A stretch of DNA of 43,074 nucleotides from HGM12713 sp045593725 (GTDB lineage Bacteria; Bacillota; Clostridia; Oscillospirales; CAG-272), in NCBI GenBank assembly GCA_045593725.1, contig JAZNXE010000030.1, forward strand, positions 1 to 43,074. Reading direction: 5' to 3'. The position numbers and the translations under genes were made by a program. The notes under the pieces were generated by a model, which was given only the letters and a program-made list of their open reading frames with translations, was not told where the DNA came from and did not search any database. Of this stretch, positions 15,614 to 23,474 are shown one piece after another. Within the stretch, counting starts at the first letter, position 1, and every line of letters begins with the position of its first letter.

Positions 15614-15856
15614 TCAAATAGAAAATAACTCATCAAAGCTTTTCCTTAAAGCCTTGCGAATATAATATACCTCTATATCGGTTATAAACCTTTGCCCCGA
15701 TTCCATCCGTTGCACCGCATTTTTGTCAACATCCAAACCTATAACCTGCAATCTGTCGGCTAATTCTCTTTGTGATATTCCCAATTCCTTTCGGTATTTA
15801 GCAATATTCTTTCCTAAAATATTGTTTTTTCCGTCCAAAGTTTTATTTATAAACAT
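15614..15856 (-). CDS. Small XRE-family transcriptional regulator
   Basis: 80 aa with a single Cro/C1-type helix-turn-helix: NIAKYRKELGISQRELADRL for the first helices, then VDKNAVQRMESGQRFITDIE for the recognition helix and loop. The DNA-binding domain fills the whole protein; no sensor domain is present. It diverges from the membrane-protein gene at 15975, and the gap holds several TGACATT half sites that overlap the partner's -35 box, so it probably represses that promoter and possibly its own. A TATAAT box at 15871-15876 on its own strand could be its -10. Codon use and AT content match the partner rather than the surrounding genes. Confidence 0.85.
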   Translation of the reverse strand: MFINKTLDGKNNILGKNIAKYRKELGISQRELADRLQVIGLDVDKNAVQRMESGQRFITDIEVYYIRKALRKSFDELFSI

Positions 15857-15881
15857 ATCTAACCCTCTTAATTATAAAAAT

Positions 15882-15953
15882 TGACATTCAGTGCTTGACA
15901 TTTTAATCATTATATAGTATAATAATTAAAAATATGACATTCACTAAATGTCA
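15882..15953. promoter_or_regulatory. Cluster of TGACATT operator half sites
   Basis: TGACATT occurs at 15882-15888, 15896-15902 and 15935-15941, and its inverse AATGTCA at 15947-15953. The last two form a perfect 7-5-7 palindrome downstream of the -10 box, and the second overlaps the -35 of the plus-strand promoter. The layout suggests cooperative repression by the adjacent XRE protein. Confidence 0.6.
15895..15923 (+). promoter_or_regulatory. Consensus promoter of the 15975 membrane-protein gene
   Basis: -35 TTGACA (15895-15900), 17 bases, -10 TATAAT (15918-15923). Operator half sites lie over and around it. Confidence 0.85.
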
Positions 15954-15974
15954 AAATAAACGGAGGTGTTTTTT

Positions 15975-17081
15975 ATGCAAAAAAACAAGATTTATTCTCA
16001 ATATTATAAGATTATTTTAATCATTTTTATTATTTCTATGATTATCTCATTTTTAACTCCCATTATTATAAAAGCTTTTACCATAGAGCTTATGGGCGAG
16101 AAATTTTCAGAGATAGGTCTTGATTACGTTATCAAACAAGAAGAGCCTAAGGAGGAGCTTGAAAATTTACTCGGTAACTACATAGATAGCAATTCCGCAT
16201 ATGCGGACGTTATAAAAATATTGTGCCTTGGAATGTTACTCCTTCCGCTTGTATTTGCTTTGATAATAAAACTCTGCCATGATTCTAAACAAAAAAATAC
16301 TGTAATAAAAATGATGCTGACATTCATTACAGTTAATCTGATTTTGAGTACACTTTATTTTTTTATATGCGCATTTAATTTAGAGGACTATGTAAAAACT
16401 CAGTCATATATTCCTTTTATAGTACAATTGCTTCTTTGCTTTGTTGGATTTTTTATGTGGCACCACTGCAAACAGGCTATCTTAGGAATTGTAAAACCGT
16501 TATTTATATTCTCTGACGGAACTGTGAAATCCGCCCGTGGGGAAATAGACAAGGCTGATTTAATTATAAAATATAAAGAGTTGCTTGACAAAAACATAAT
16601 AACTGAAGAAGAATTTGAGAAAAAGCTCTGTGAGTTCCGTGCTGAAAATAGCGATGAATGTGAACTATCAGAGAGTCCAACCGAGGAAAGCAAAAAGACT
16701 TTACATCTAAATTCACCTCTAAAATTAAAATGGCATAAATTTCTTTTTGCCTTCTGGATACCCTTCGAAATGTTTTTTACGATAGTCTTTATAGCTTATG
16801 GAATAAATACCGTGCCTGTTGTTGTTGTTTTGATAAGCACCTTTGCTCTAATCTTATTGATACTTCAAAACGTTTTTCTTATAAAGCGAAAAAAATCTGG
16901 AATTACACTTACCTATATCTCGTGCTTTTTTCCTATCGTATTCTGCATAGAGGCGGCATTTATGGATAGTTCACTTTTAACTCAAAATCTTTCTACATTT
17001 TTAGTTTTGTCAGTTGGATCCCTCTACGTATTTTGTATGAATCTAATATATTTCGGAAAACGTAAAGATTTGTTTAACTGA
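15975..17081 (+). CDS. Multi-spanning membrane protein with SHOCT-like segment
   Basis: 368 aa. About seven hydrophobic segments: one at 12-34, three between about 80 and 165, and three or four after 240. Between them lies a cytoplasmic stretch with LIIKYKELLDKNIITEEEFE at about 195-215, the pattern of SHOCT domains, short helical hairpins found in many membrane proteins. The ATG at 15975 lies 8 bases after GGAGG; a GTG at 15966 overlaps that site and is rejected. The gene is markedly AT-rich compared with its neighbours, which together with the private XRE regulator suggests a transferred two-gene module. Function unknown. Confidence 0.75.
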   Translation: MQKNKIYSQYYKIILIIFIISMIISFLTPIIIKAFTIELMGEKFSEIGLDYVIKQEEPKEELENLLGNYIDSNSAYADVIKILCLGMLLLPLVFALIIKLCHDSKQKNTVIKMMLTFITVNLILSTLYFFICAFNLEDYVKTQSYIPFIVQLLLCFVGFFMWHHCKQAILGIVKPLFIFSDGTVKSARGEIDKADLIIKYKELLDKNIITEEEFEKKLCEFRAENSDECELSESPTEESKKTLHLNSPLKLKWHKFLFAFWIPFEMFFTIVFIAYGINTVPVVVVLISTFALILLILQNVFLIKRKKSGITLTYISCFFPIVFCIEAAFMDSSLLTQNLSTFLVLSVGSLYVFCMNLIYFGKRKDLFN

Positions 17082-17092
17082 CAGCAAGCCAA

Positions 17093-17131
17093 AAGGGCGA
17101 ACCCCATCAAGGGTTCGCCCTTGTCTTTTTC
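17093..17131 (+). terminator. Terminator of the SHOCT-type membrane protein gene
   Basis: A 12-bp stem AAGGGCGAACCC/GGGTTCGCCCTT with a 6-base loop is followed by TCTTTTT. Confidence 0.9.
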
Positions 17132-17164
17132 CTTTGGCACTAAAGATCGGTCAAAAGTATAGTC

Positions 17165-17365
17165 GTCTTTGGTACTGCCGTACCCAATACTCCTTACTTT
17201 TTCCTATTTGAGTGACGGCTTTATCGCCCTCAGGGCGCGCCGTCCCACAAATCCTTTGAAAAAGGCGGGCGAAAATTTTAAAGCTTGGGTTTGCGCAAAC
17301 ATAGCAATCCCTTCAGGAAGTTCTTTGCGCCACTTTCTTTCAAGAAAGTGGCAAAAAACCTAACA
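17165..17365. repeat. Dispersed-type intergenic repeat
   Basis: A non-coding stretch holding CACTTTCTT/AAGAAAGTG with its immediate surrounds (17330-17350) and a segment of GC-rich short inverted repeats (GCCCTCAGGGCGCGCC). It has the look of a mobile intergenic repeat whose copies lie elsewhere in the genome. A 64-codon open frame covers it but has no ribosome binding site or recognisable protein features. Confidence 0.35.
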
Positions 17366-17376
17366 AGCTCTAACTA

Positions 17377-17820
17377 TCACTTTGTTCCCGTAGAGCCAAA
17401 GCCGCCGACTCCGCGGACTGTATCGGAAAGCTCCTCAACAACAGAAAATTCGGCGGTATGATAGGGTGTAAAAACTATCTGCGCTATTCTCTCCCCATCT
17501 GCAACAGTCTGCGCCTTATCTCCGTGGTTGTGCAGCGCCACCATTATCTCTCCGCGATAATCGCTGTCAATTACTCCTACCTTGTTTGCGGGGGCAAGTC
17601 CACGCTTTGAGGCAAGTCCGCTGCGGGCGTAAACCAGTCCCACCAGCCCCTCGGGAATCTCCATAGCAATACCCGTATGCACAAGTCTTGTTTCTCCCGC
17701 CTCAATAGTTATCTCCCCGCCCTCACAGGCATAGAGGTCAGCCCCAGCTGCAAACTCCGAGCCGTAGGTGGGAATTATAGCTTTTTCATTCAACCTTTTT
17801 ATATTCATCTCAAATTTCAT
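17377..17820 (-). CDS. dut: Deoxyuridine 5'-triphosphate nucleotidohydrolase (dUTPase)
   Basis: 147 aa, the normal length of a trimeric dUTPase, which hydrolyses dUTP to dUMP and pyrophosphate and keeps uracil out of DNA. The five family motifs are present: AGADLYA, the ARSGLASKRG phosphate loop, GVIDSDYRGEI with the catalytic Asp, RIAQIVFTP, and the C-terminal VRGVGGFGSTG arm. GGAGAAAAGCT precedes the ATG. It is convergent with the membrane-protein gene and divergent from the Zur operon. Confidence 0.96.
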   Translation of the reverse strand: MKFEMNIKRLNEKAIIPTYGSEFAAGADLYACEGGEITIEAGETRLVHTGIAMEIPEGLVGLVYARSGLASKRGLAPANKVGVIDSDYRGEIMVALHNHGDKAQTVADGERIAQIVFTPYHTAEFSVVEELSDTVRGVGGFGSTGTK

Positions 17821-17888
17821 AGCTTTTCTCCATTCGTAAATTATAATAAAATAATATCATATTTTTCATCCTATGTCAACAAAAAACT

Positions 17889-17917
17889 CTTGACAAATCC
17901 CTTTCTTGTGTGTATAA
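17889..17917 (+). promoter_or_regulatory. Consensus promoter of the zur-znuACB operon
   Basis: -35 TTGACA (17889-17894), 17 bases, -10 TATAAT (17912-17917), immediately followed by the operator palindrome. Confidence 0.9.
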
Positions 17918-17938
17918 TATTTGAGAATAATTCTCAAA
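17918..17938. promoter_or_regulatory. Fur/Zur-family operator
   Basis: A perfect 10-1-10 palindrome with half site TGAGAAT and centre at 17928. It starts one base after the -10 box, so a bound regulator would cover the transcription start. The 7-1-7 core is the standard Fur-family box; zinc-replete repression by the first gene of the operon is the simplest reading. Confidence 0.85.
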
Positions 17939-17950
17939 TTGGAGAGTAAA

Positions 17951-18346
17951 ATGGCACAGTACAAAACCGAACAGAAGAAATTACTTTTGGATTTTCTCAG
18001 CGCAAACAGCGGAAGGTCCTATACAATAGAAGAAATAATAGCCGCTCTTGACGGAAATATCGGCAAAAGCACGGTTTACCGCCTTATGACAAGACTGGTT
18101 GAAGAAAAGAAGGTGCACAAAAGCGCGGGGGATGGGAGGACCTTTCTCTACCGAGTTACCGCTGACGAGCATTGTAAGCACCATCTTCATCTGCAATGTA
18201 AGGATTGCGGAAGGGTCCTCCACCTTGACCAAGCCACCTCAGATGCTCTGCTTGATAGCGTAAGATGCGCCCGTGATTTTCTCGTCAGTGAGGAGGACAC
18301 CGTCCTTATGGGCAGATGCGCCCAATGCAAGGGAGTGCGCAAATGA
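17951..18346 (+). CDS. Fur-family regulator, probably Zur
   Basis: 131 aa. The N-terminal winged helix contains GNIGKSTVYRLMTRLVEE as recognition region. The C-terminal dimerisation domain has HCKHHLHLQCKDCG and a second CAQC pair, giving the C83-C86 / C123-C126 structural zinc site of Fur-family proteins. It heads an operon with znuA, znuC and znuB, so a zinc-responsive role is likely. The ATG follows GGAGAG; a frame from 17921 would start inside the operator. Its own operator lies over the promoter, so it should repress itself. The stop overlaps the next start (ATGA). Confidence 0.92.
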   Translation: MAQYKTEQKKLLLDFLSANSGRSYTIEEIIAALDGNIGKSTVYRLMTRLVEEKKVHKSAGDGRTFLYRVTADEHCKHHLHLQCKDCGRVLHLDQATSDALLDSVRCARDFLVSEEDTVLMGRCAQCKGVRK

Positions 18347-19311
18347 AGAAAATCATCATCTCTATCCTTCTTTTCGCTATATTCCTGCTCTCCTTTTCGG
18401 GCTGTGCCGCACCGACGGACAATGAAAAAATAAATATTGTGTGTACCCTTTTCCCACAGTATGACTGGATAAAAAATATAGTTGGCAACAGCGAGAGGGT
18501 AGATGTCACTCTGCTTATACAAAACGGCTCCGACCCCCACAGCTACCAGCCCACCGCGGCAGATATAATGACCTTATCAAGCTGTGATATGGTCGTATAT
18601 ATAGGAGCCCAATCCGACCTATGGGTTCAGGAGGCGCTGGACAGGGCTAACAATACCCATACCCTAAGGACTGCGCTTTTTGAAATAGAAGGCATTACTC
18701 CGCGCGAGATTTCCTCATCCTCTCACAGCCACGACGAGCACGAGCACAAGCACGACCACGGCATCCTTGACGAGCATCTATGGCTATCTCTGAAGAACGT
18801 CATCAAGGCTACCGAGCATCTGGCGGACAAAATATGTGAGCTTGACCCCGAAAACGCCGACAAATATAAAGCAAACTCGGAAAAGTATAAAGCGGAGCTT
18901 CTCTCTCTTGACGCTGATTTCGCAAAAGCTACAAGGGAGGCGGGGGAGCATCCCTTTATGCTCTTTGCCGACCGCTTCCCTTTTGTGTATCTGCTCTCCG
19001 ACTACGGTGTGGATTTTGCCGCAGCCTTTGAGGGCTGTACCACCGACACCGACGCGGACTTTGATACGGTACTAAGGCTTATCAAGGAAGCAAATGAGCA
19101 CCGTATATCCCACATTGCCGTAACAGAAAGCTCGGACAGGTCCTTGGCAAAAACTGTGGCATCCTCGGCAAATGGGGATATTGAAATAATAGTTATGAAT
19201 TCGCTTCAAGGCGTAACAAAAAAACAGCTGTCCGAGGGTGTAACCTATCTTTCGGAAATGAAAAAGAACCTCACGGCAATGAAAATCGCCTTGGGTGTCA
19301 AAGGAGAATAA
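18343..19311 (+). CDS. znuA: Zinc ABC transporter substrate-binding lipoprotein
   Basis: 322 aa. The signal peptide ends in lipobox FSGC (Cys21). Cluster A-1 (ZnuA-like) features: H66 in DPHSYQP, a His/Asp/Glu-rich loop at 128-139 (HSHDEHEHKHDH) typical of zinc binders, H145 in DEHLWLS, and the ADRFPFVYLLSDYG block, which in this subgroup carries Asp where other family members have the third His. The ATG at 18343 overlaps the zur stop and follows GGGAG. It captures zinc outside the membrane for ZnuBC. Confidence 0.95.
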   Translation: MKKIIISILLFAIFLLSFSGCAAPTDNEKINIVCTLFPQYDWIKNIVGNSERVDVTLLIQNGSDPHSYQPTAADIMTLSSCDMVVYIGAQSDLWVQEALDRANNTHTLRTALFEIEGITPREISSSSHSHDEHEHKHDHGILDEHLWLSLKNVIKATEHLADKICELDPENADKYKANSEKYKAELLSLDADFAKATREAGEHPFMLFADRFPFVYLLSDYGVDFAAAFEGCTTDTDADFDTVLRLIKEANEHRISHIAVTESSDRSLAKTVASSANGDIEIIVMNSLQGVTKKQLSEGVTYLSEMKKNLTAMKIALGVKGE

Positions 19312-19312
19312 A

Positions 19313-20008
19313 ATGGCGCGAATAAAATGCGCAGACCTTACCCTTGCTTATGAGGGTCATACAGTCTGCGAGCATCTTGATTTTGAAATAGATAAGGGTG
19401 ACTACGTATGTATCGTAGGCGATAACGGCTCGGGAAAAAGTACGCTTATGAAGGCGCTGCTCTCCCTGAAAGCTCCCTCTATGGGAAGCATAAGCTTTGG
19501 CGATGGGCTGTCAAGGCGGGATATAGGCTATCTTCCACAGCAAAGCGAGGTGCAGAAGGATTTCCCCGCCTCGGTTGAGGAGGTAGTTATTTCGGGCTGT
19601 GTCAGCTCACTTAAAAACCGCTTCTTTATGGGCAAGGCAGAGCGCATTGAAGCCATGCAGAATATGAAAATGATGGGGATATATCATTTAGCAAAGGAAA
19701 GCTACCGCAATCTTTCGGGCGGTCAGCAGCAAAGAGTTCTCCTCGCCCGAGCCCTTTGCGCCGCAAAAAGTGTGCTTATTCTGGACGAGCCTGTTTCGGG
19801 ACTTGACCCAAAAGCCGCATCCGATATGTACGAGCTTATACATCACCTGAACAAACACACGGGAACGACTATAATTATGGTCACCCACGATATAGAAAAT
19901 TCTCTGCGTGACGCAACCAAGGTGCTGAAAATGGGAGCGCCCCCCCGTTTTTTCACCTCAGTGGAGGATTACCGAAGGACTCTTGCAGACGGAGGTGATG
20001 CTAAATGA
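19313..20008 (+). CDS. znuC: Zinc ABC transporter ATP-binding protein
   Basis: 231 aa. Walker A GDNGSGKST at 36-44, the ABC signature LSGGQQQR, Walker B VLILDEP and the switch His in MVTHD are intact. The start at 19313 follows AAGGAG, 1 base after the znuA stop. The stop overlaps the znuB start (ATGA). It powers the ZnuB channel. Confidence 0.95.
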   Translation: MARIKCADLTLAYEGHTVCEHLDFEIDKGDYVCIVGDNGSGKSTLMKALLSLKAPSMGSISFGDGLSRRDIGYLPQQSEVQKDFPASVEEVVISGCVSSLKNRFFMGKAERIEAMQNMKMMGIYHLAKESYRNLSGGQQQRVLLARALCAAKSVLILDEPVSGLDPKAASDMYELIHHLNKHTGTTIIMVTHDIENSLRDATKVLKMGAPPRFFTSVEDYRRTLADGGDAK

Positions 20009-20850
20009 ACATACTCCGTATATTAGGCGAATATTTCTCCTATCAATTTGTCTGGTATGCCCTTATAGTAGGAACTCTGATTGCTCTTTGCTCCTCGCTT
20101 TTCGGCGTGGTGCTGGTTCTCAAGCGCTTTTCTTTTATTGGTGACGGACTTTCGCACGTAGCCTTCGGTGCTCTCGCAATCGCTACTGTGGTGGGAATTA
20201 CCGATAATATGCTCATCGTGCTTCCCGTAACCGTAATCTGCGCCGTACTTCTTTTAAAAACGGGGCAAAACACCAAGATAAAGGGGGACGCCGCCATAGC
20301 TATGGTCTCGGCAGGCGCTTTGGCGCTGGGATATCTTATAATGAGCGTATTTTCCTCCTCGTCAAACGTGGCAGGGGATGTTTGCTCAACACTCTTCGGC
20401 TCGTTCTCTATAATAACTCTCGCCTCTTATGAGGTGGTCATCTGCATCGCTCTGTCGATAGCGGTGATAGGACTGTTCATTCTACTCTATAACAGAATTT
20501 TTGCCGTCACCTTCGATGAAGGCTTCGCAAAGGCAAGCGGAACGAAAAGCTCACTTTACAATCTTTTTATAGCCGTGATAACGGCGGTAATAATTGTTTT
20601 AGCAATGAATCTGGTGGGTTCTCTGCTCATATCCGCGCTCCTCATATTCCCCGCCCTGTCGGCTATGAGAATATGCAGAACCTTCAAATCGGTGGTGATA
20701 TGCTCTGCTTTTATCTCGGTGCTATGCGCCATTGTGGGCATAATAAGCGCTATTCTGTTTTCTACTCCCGTAGGACCTACCGTGGTTTCCGCGGACACGG
20801 CGGCGTTTTTGGTCTGCTACTTCATTGGACGAATAAAAGGACACGGCTAA
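20005..20850 (+). CDS. znuB: Zinc ABC transporter permease
   Basis: 281 aa with about eight membrane spans. It has the ABC-3 family opening (FSFIGDGLSHVAFGALA) and the later MNLVGSLLISALLIFPALSAM block. Overlaps znuC by 4 bases after a GGAGGTGATG site. Last gene of the operon; a weak CCGC/GCGG hairpin separates it from the convergent CDF gene. Confidence 0.95.
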   Translation: MNILRILGEYFSYQFVWYALIVGTLIALCSSLFGVVLVLKRFSFIGDGLSHVAFGALAIATVVGITDNMLIVLPVTVICAVLLLKTGQNTKIKGDAAIAMVSAGALALGYLIMSVFSSSSNVAGDVCSTLFGSFSIITLASYEVVICIALSIAVIGLFILLYNRIFAVTFDEGFAKASGTKSSLYNLFIAVITAVIIVLAMNLVGSLLISALLIFPALSAMRICRTFKSVVICSAFISVLCAIVGIISAILFSTPVGPTVVSADTAAFLVCYFIGRIKGHG

Positions 20851-20876
20851 GACTTTATCCGCATTTTGCGGTAAAA

Positions 20877-22037
20877 TTATTCTCTGTCAACCGTTACCAC
20901 CGCAAAGTAATTTACGCCTATCTCACTCACCTTCAGGCTTACCCTCTCCTTTATTTCCCTGTCGCTTTCCCTGACCTCGAAGGGAACGGTCAGGTCGAAG
21001 ATAAGATTGGTGTGGGTATCTCCCTCAACGAAGCGAAAATCGTGAATACCAAAACGCTCGTCCAGCTCCTTCATTGCAAAAAGCACCCTCGCCCTCAGCT
21101 CACTTACACGCTCGTCGTCCGTAACGATAGGGTCCATATGTACGGTCGCCCTGACACCCATCTCCTGATATAGCCGCTTTTCAAGGTTGTCAATCGCATC
21201 GTGAGTATAAAACACGTCAGCCGAGCCGTCAACCTCAGCGTGAAAGGATGCTATGGTGTTGCCCGGTCCGTAATTATGCACCACCATATCGTGTATGCCT
21301 AATATTTCAGGGTATTCCTTAGCCACCTTAGCTATTCCCTCAACCACCTCGGGCTCGGGGGCTGAGCCGAGAATAGAGTTTTTAGTATCGTTTAATATCT
21401 TTATACCCGCTATAAATATGAGCACTGCCACCGCTATTCCCATATAAGCGTCGGCATTGAAGCCCGTAAATCTGCTTATTATTCCAGCCACGAGAACAGC
21501 TAAGGTAGCCGCGGCATCCGAAAGGCTGTCGGCAGCTGTGGCTCTTAGGCAGTCGGACTTAAGCTTTTTCGCGGCAGACCTTCCAAAGAAGTACAGCCAC
21601 AGCTTGCCAAGTATGGAAATACCAAGTATAACAAGTACCAAGAGGCTGTAATCCACGGGGACGGGATTAAATATCTTACTTACAGATTCGCTAAAAAGCT
21701 CAAAGCCCACGGTAAGCACCAAAAAGGATACTATCATAGAAGCCACGTACTCTATACGGGCGTGACCGAAGGGGTGGTCGCGGTCGGCGGGCTTTGAGGA
21801 TATCCTAAAGCTTATGAGCGACACTACCTGAGAGCCGGCATCAGAAAGATTATTCAGAGCATCGGCGGTAATAGATATTGCCCCGCTGATTATTCCCGCG
21901 AAAAGCTTGATAGCCGCAAGGAGCATATTCATTACCATACCTATTACGGCAACTGCGCTTCCGCACCTGCGGCGCATCTCGGCGCTTTCGCTCCCGTCAT
22001 AGCCCTTAACAAAAAGCTTAAAAATGAATTCTGTCAT
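20877..22037 (-). CDS. Cation diffusion facilitator, probably manganese exporter
   Basis: 386 aa CDF-family antiporter. Six spans are followed by a long cytoplasmic metal-binding domain (GIHDMVVHNYGPG, FHAEVDG) and an unusual extra 80 residues with a second domain. In the transport site the first pair is N62-x-x-x-D66 (ALNNLSD) and the second D170-x-x-x-D174 (DSLSD). The ND/DD set is that of bacterial Mn-type CDFs such as MntE; zinc exporters usually have His-Asp/His-Asp. HPFGHARIEY is the conserved loop after TM2. It is 9 bases after the MBOAT gene and convergent with znuB. Mn specificity is inferred from the four residues. Confidence 0.85.
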   Translation of the reverse strand: MTEFIFKLFVKGYDGSESAEMRRRCGSAVAVIGMVMNMLLAAIKLFAGIISGAISITADALNNLSDAGSQVVSLISFRISSKPADRDHPFGHARIEYVASMIVSFLVLTVGFELFSESVSKIFNPVPVDYSLLVLVILGISILGKLWLYFFGRSAAKKLKSDCLRATAADSLSDAAATLAVLVAGIISRFTGFNADAYMGIAVAVLIFIAGIKILNDTKNSILGSAPEPEVVEGIAKVAKEYPEILGIHDMVVHNYGPGNTIASFHAEVDGSADVFYTHDAIDNLEKRLYQEMGVRATVHMDPIVTDDERVSELRARVLFAMKELDERFGIHDFRFVEGDTHTNLIFDLTVPFEVRESDREIKERVSLKVSEIGVNYFAVVTVDRE

Positions 22038-22046
22038 AACTTCCTC

Positions 22047-23390
22047 TTAAAATCTAAAATATAAAAATGGGTCGTACCCCGAGCTTACTATATAAGCAAG
22101 TGAGAGCAAAAACGCTCCCAGGGGCAGAATTATATCAACAGGAGCGATACGCTCCTTTATTTTTATATATAAGCGTTTTGGCAGCGGGGTACACCCAACA
22201 GCCGCAATAACTATAAAAACGAGATTGCGTATAAGCTGGTAGCGCGCTTCCCCCGAACAAAAGGCAACACAGCCTATTCCCACAAGCCGCCCCGCGAGGG
22301 ACAGACCGTCAACTCCACCGTCAGACGCAAATATTACCCATCCAAGCCCTATGAGTATAAGTGAATAAATATGCGCTATCACCGCGGGTGTTCGAGCAAG
22401 TACCCTTTTCAAAAGGGCTTTTTCTATTATAAGCACCGCCGCGAAGTAAAGTCCCCACAAAAGGAAATTCACCCCCGCTCCGTGCCATATTCCCGTAAGC
22501 ATCCAGGTAATGAGCAGATTTCGGTAGGTCTTAAGCCGTCCTCCCCTGTTTCCTCCCAGCGGGATATACACGTACTCCCGAAACCACGCCGAGAGTGTTA
22601 TATGCCACCGCCGCCAGAACTCGGTAATGCTTTTTGAGATATAGGGATAGTCAAAATTCTGCGGAAACTTAAATCCGAACACACGCCCCAAGCCTACCGC
22701 CATATCCGAGTATCCCGAAAAATCGAAATATATCTGCAATGCAAAGAAAAGCACGGCGAGATGCGCCCCCACAAGGCTTTCGTCCTTGGCGAGAAGTTCC
22801 CACATCTGTCCCGCGGGATTTGCTATAAGAACCTTTTTGGCAAGTCCCGCGCAAAAGGTCCTCATACCCGCCGATATTTCCCCTATGCTGTGTAGCCGCG
22901 AGAAAAGCTCCCTCTCAAGGTGTGTATATTTTACAATAGGTCCCGCGATAAGCTGAGGAAAAAGCGATACGTATGCCCCAAAGGATACAAGGCTTTTCGT
23001 TGCCCTCACCCTGCGCCAATAAATGTCAATAACGTAAGAAAGTGCTTGAAAGGTATAAAAGGATATGCCTATGGGAAGTCCCAGTCCAAAAAAGTCAAAA
23101 TATTTAAAAAACACCAGCTGTCCGATATTTACTGCTACCGCAAACGTCAGCACACGCCCAGCCCCTCTTTTGTTGCCCTTGAAAAAAAGATGCTCTATCC
23201 ATCTTCCAAAGGCATAATCGGCAAGTATGGTAAGCATCATAAGAGGCAAAAATCTCGGCTCTCCAAAGGCGTAAAAGCAAAGACCGCTAAGTAAGAGCCA
23301 GAAATTGCGCCACCTCTGCGGCAGGACAAAATAGATGCCCACCGCAAGGGGCAAAAAGAGAAATATAAATTCAAGCGATGAAAACAGCAT
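22047..23390 (-). CDS. MBOAT-family O-acyltransferase (AlgI/DltB-like)
   Basis: 447 aa with ten or more membrane spans. Conserved MBOAT features: FPQLIAGPIVKY, FDFSGYSDMAVGLGRVFGF, FWRRWHITLSAWFREYVYIPLGG (with H263) and the catalytic His in GIWHGAG at 303; it ends in SSGYDPFLYFRF as AlgI relatives do. These proteins move acyl groups across the membrane to a partner that acetylates a surface polymer. The usual partner (AlgJ/DltD-like SGNH protein) is not adjacent. The ribosome binding site is GGGAGA. A terminator-like hairpin lies between it and the PLP-enzyme gene before it. Confidence 0.92.
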   Translation of the reverse strand: MLFSSLEFIFLFLPLAVGIYFVLPQRWRNFWLLLSGLCFYAFGEPRFLPLMMLTILADYAFGRWIEHLFFKGNKRGAGRVLTFAVAVNIGQLVFFKYFDFFGLGLPIGISFYTFQALSYVIDIYWRRVRATKSLVSFGAYVSLFPQLIAGPIVKYTHLERELFSRLHSIGEISAGMRTFCAGLAKKVLIANPAGQMWELLAKDESLVGAHLAVLFFALQIYFDFSGYSDMAVGLGRVFGFKFPQNFDYPYISKSITEFWRRWHITLSAWFREYVYIPLGGNRGGRLKTYRNLLITWMLTGIWHGAGVNFLLWGLYFAAVLIIEKALLKRVLARTPAVIAHIYSLILIGLGWVIFASDGGVDGLSLAGRLVGIGCVAFCSGEARYQLIRNLVFIVIAAVGCTPLPKRLYIKIKERIAPVDIILPLGAFLLSLAYIVSSGYDPFLYFRF

Positions 23391-23434
23391 ACCTATCTCC
23401 CAAAATATTATGTATAAGAAAAAGATATATGCTG

Positions 23435-23455
23435 AAAAAAGCTCAAAGCTTTTTT
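23435..23455 (-). terminator. Small terminator between the PLP-enzyme gene and the MBOAT gene
   Basis: A perfect 9-bp stem, AAAAAAGCT/AGCTTTTTT, with a 3-base loop, ends in a T run on the minus strand, 20 bases after the stop at 23475. Some read-through into the MBOAT gene is possible. Confidence 0.55.
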
Positions 23456-23474
23456 ACCTTCTCTGCTTTATATG

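Noticed and set aside
17169..17363. 64-codon plus-strand frame in the repeat region after the SHOCT gene
   Set aside because: No Shine-Dalgarno sequence, no domain, and it overlies inverted repeats.
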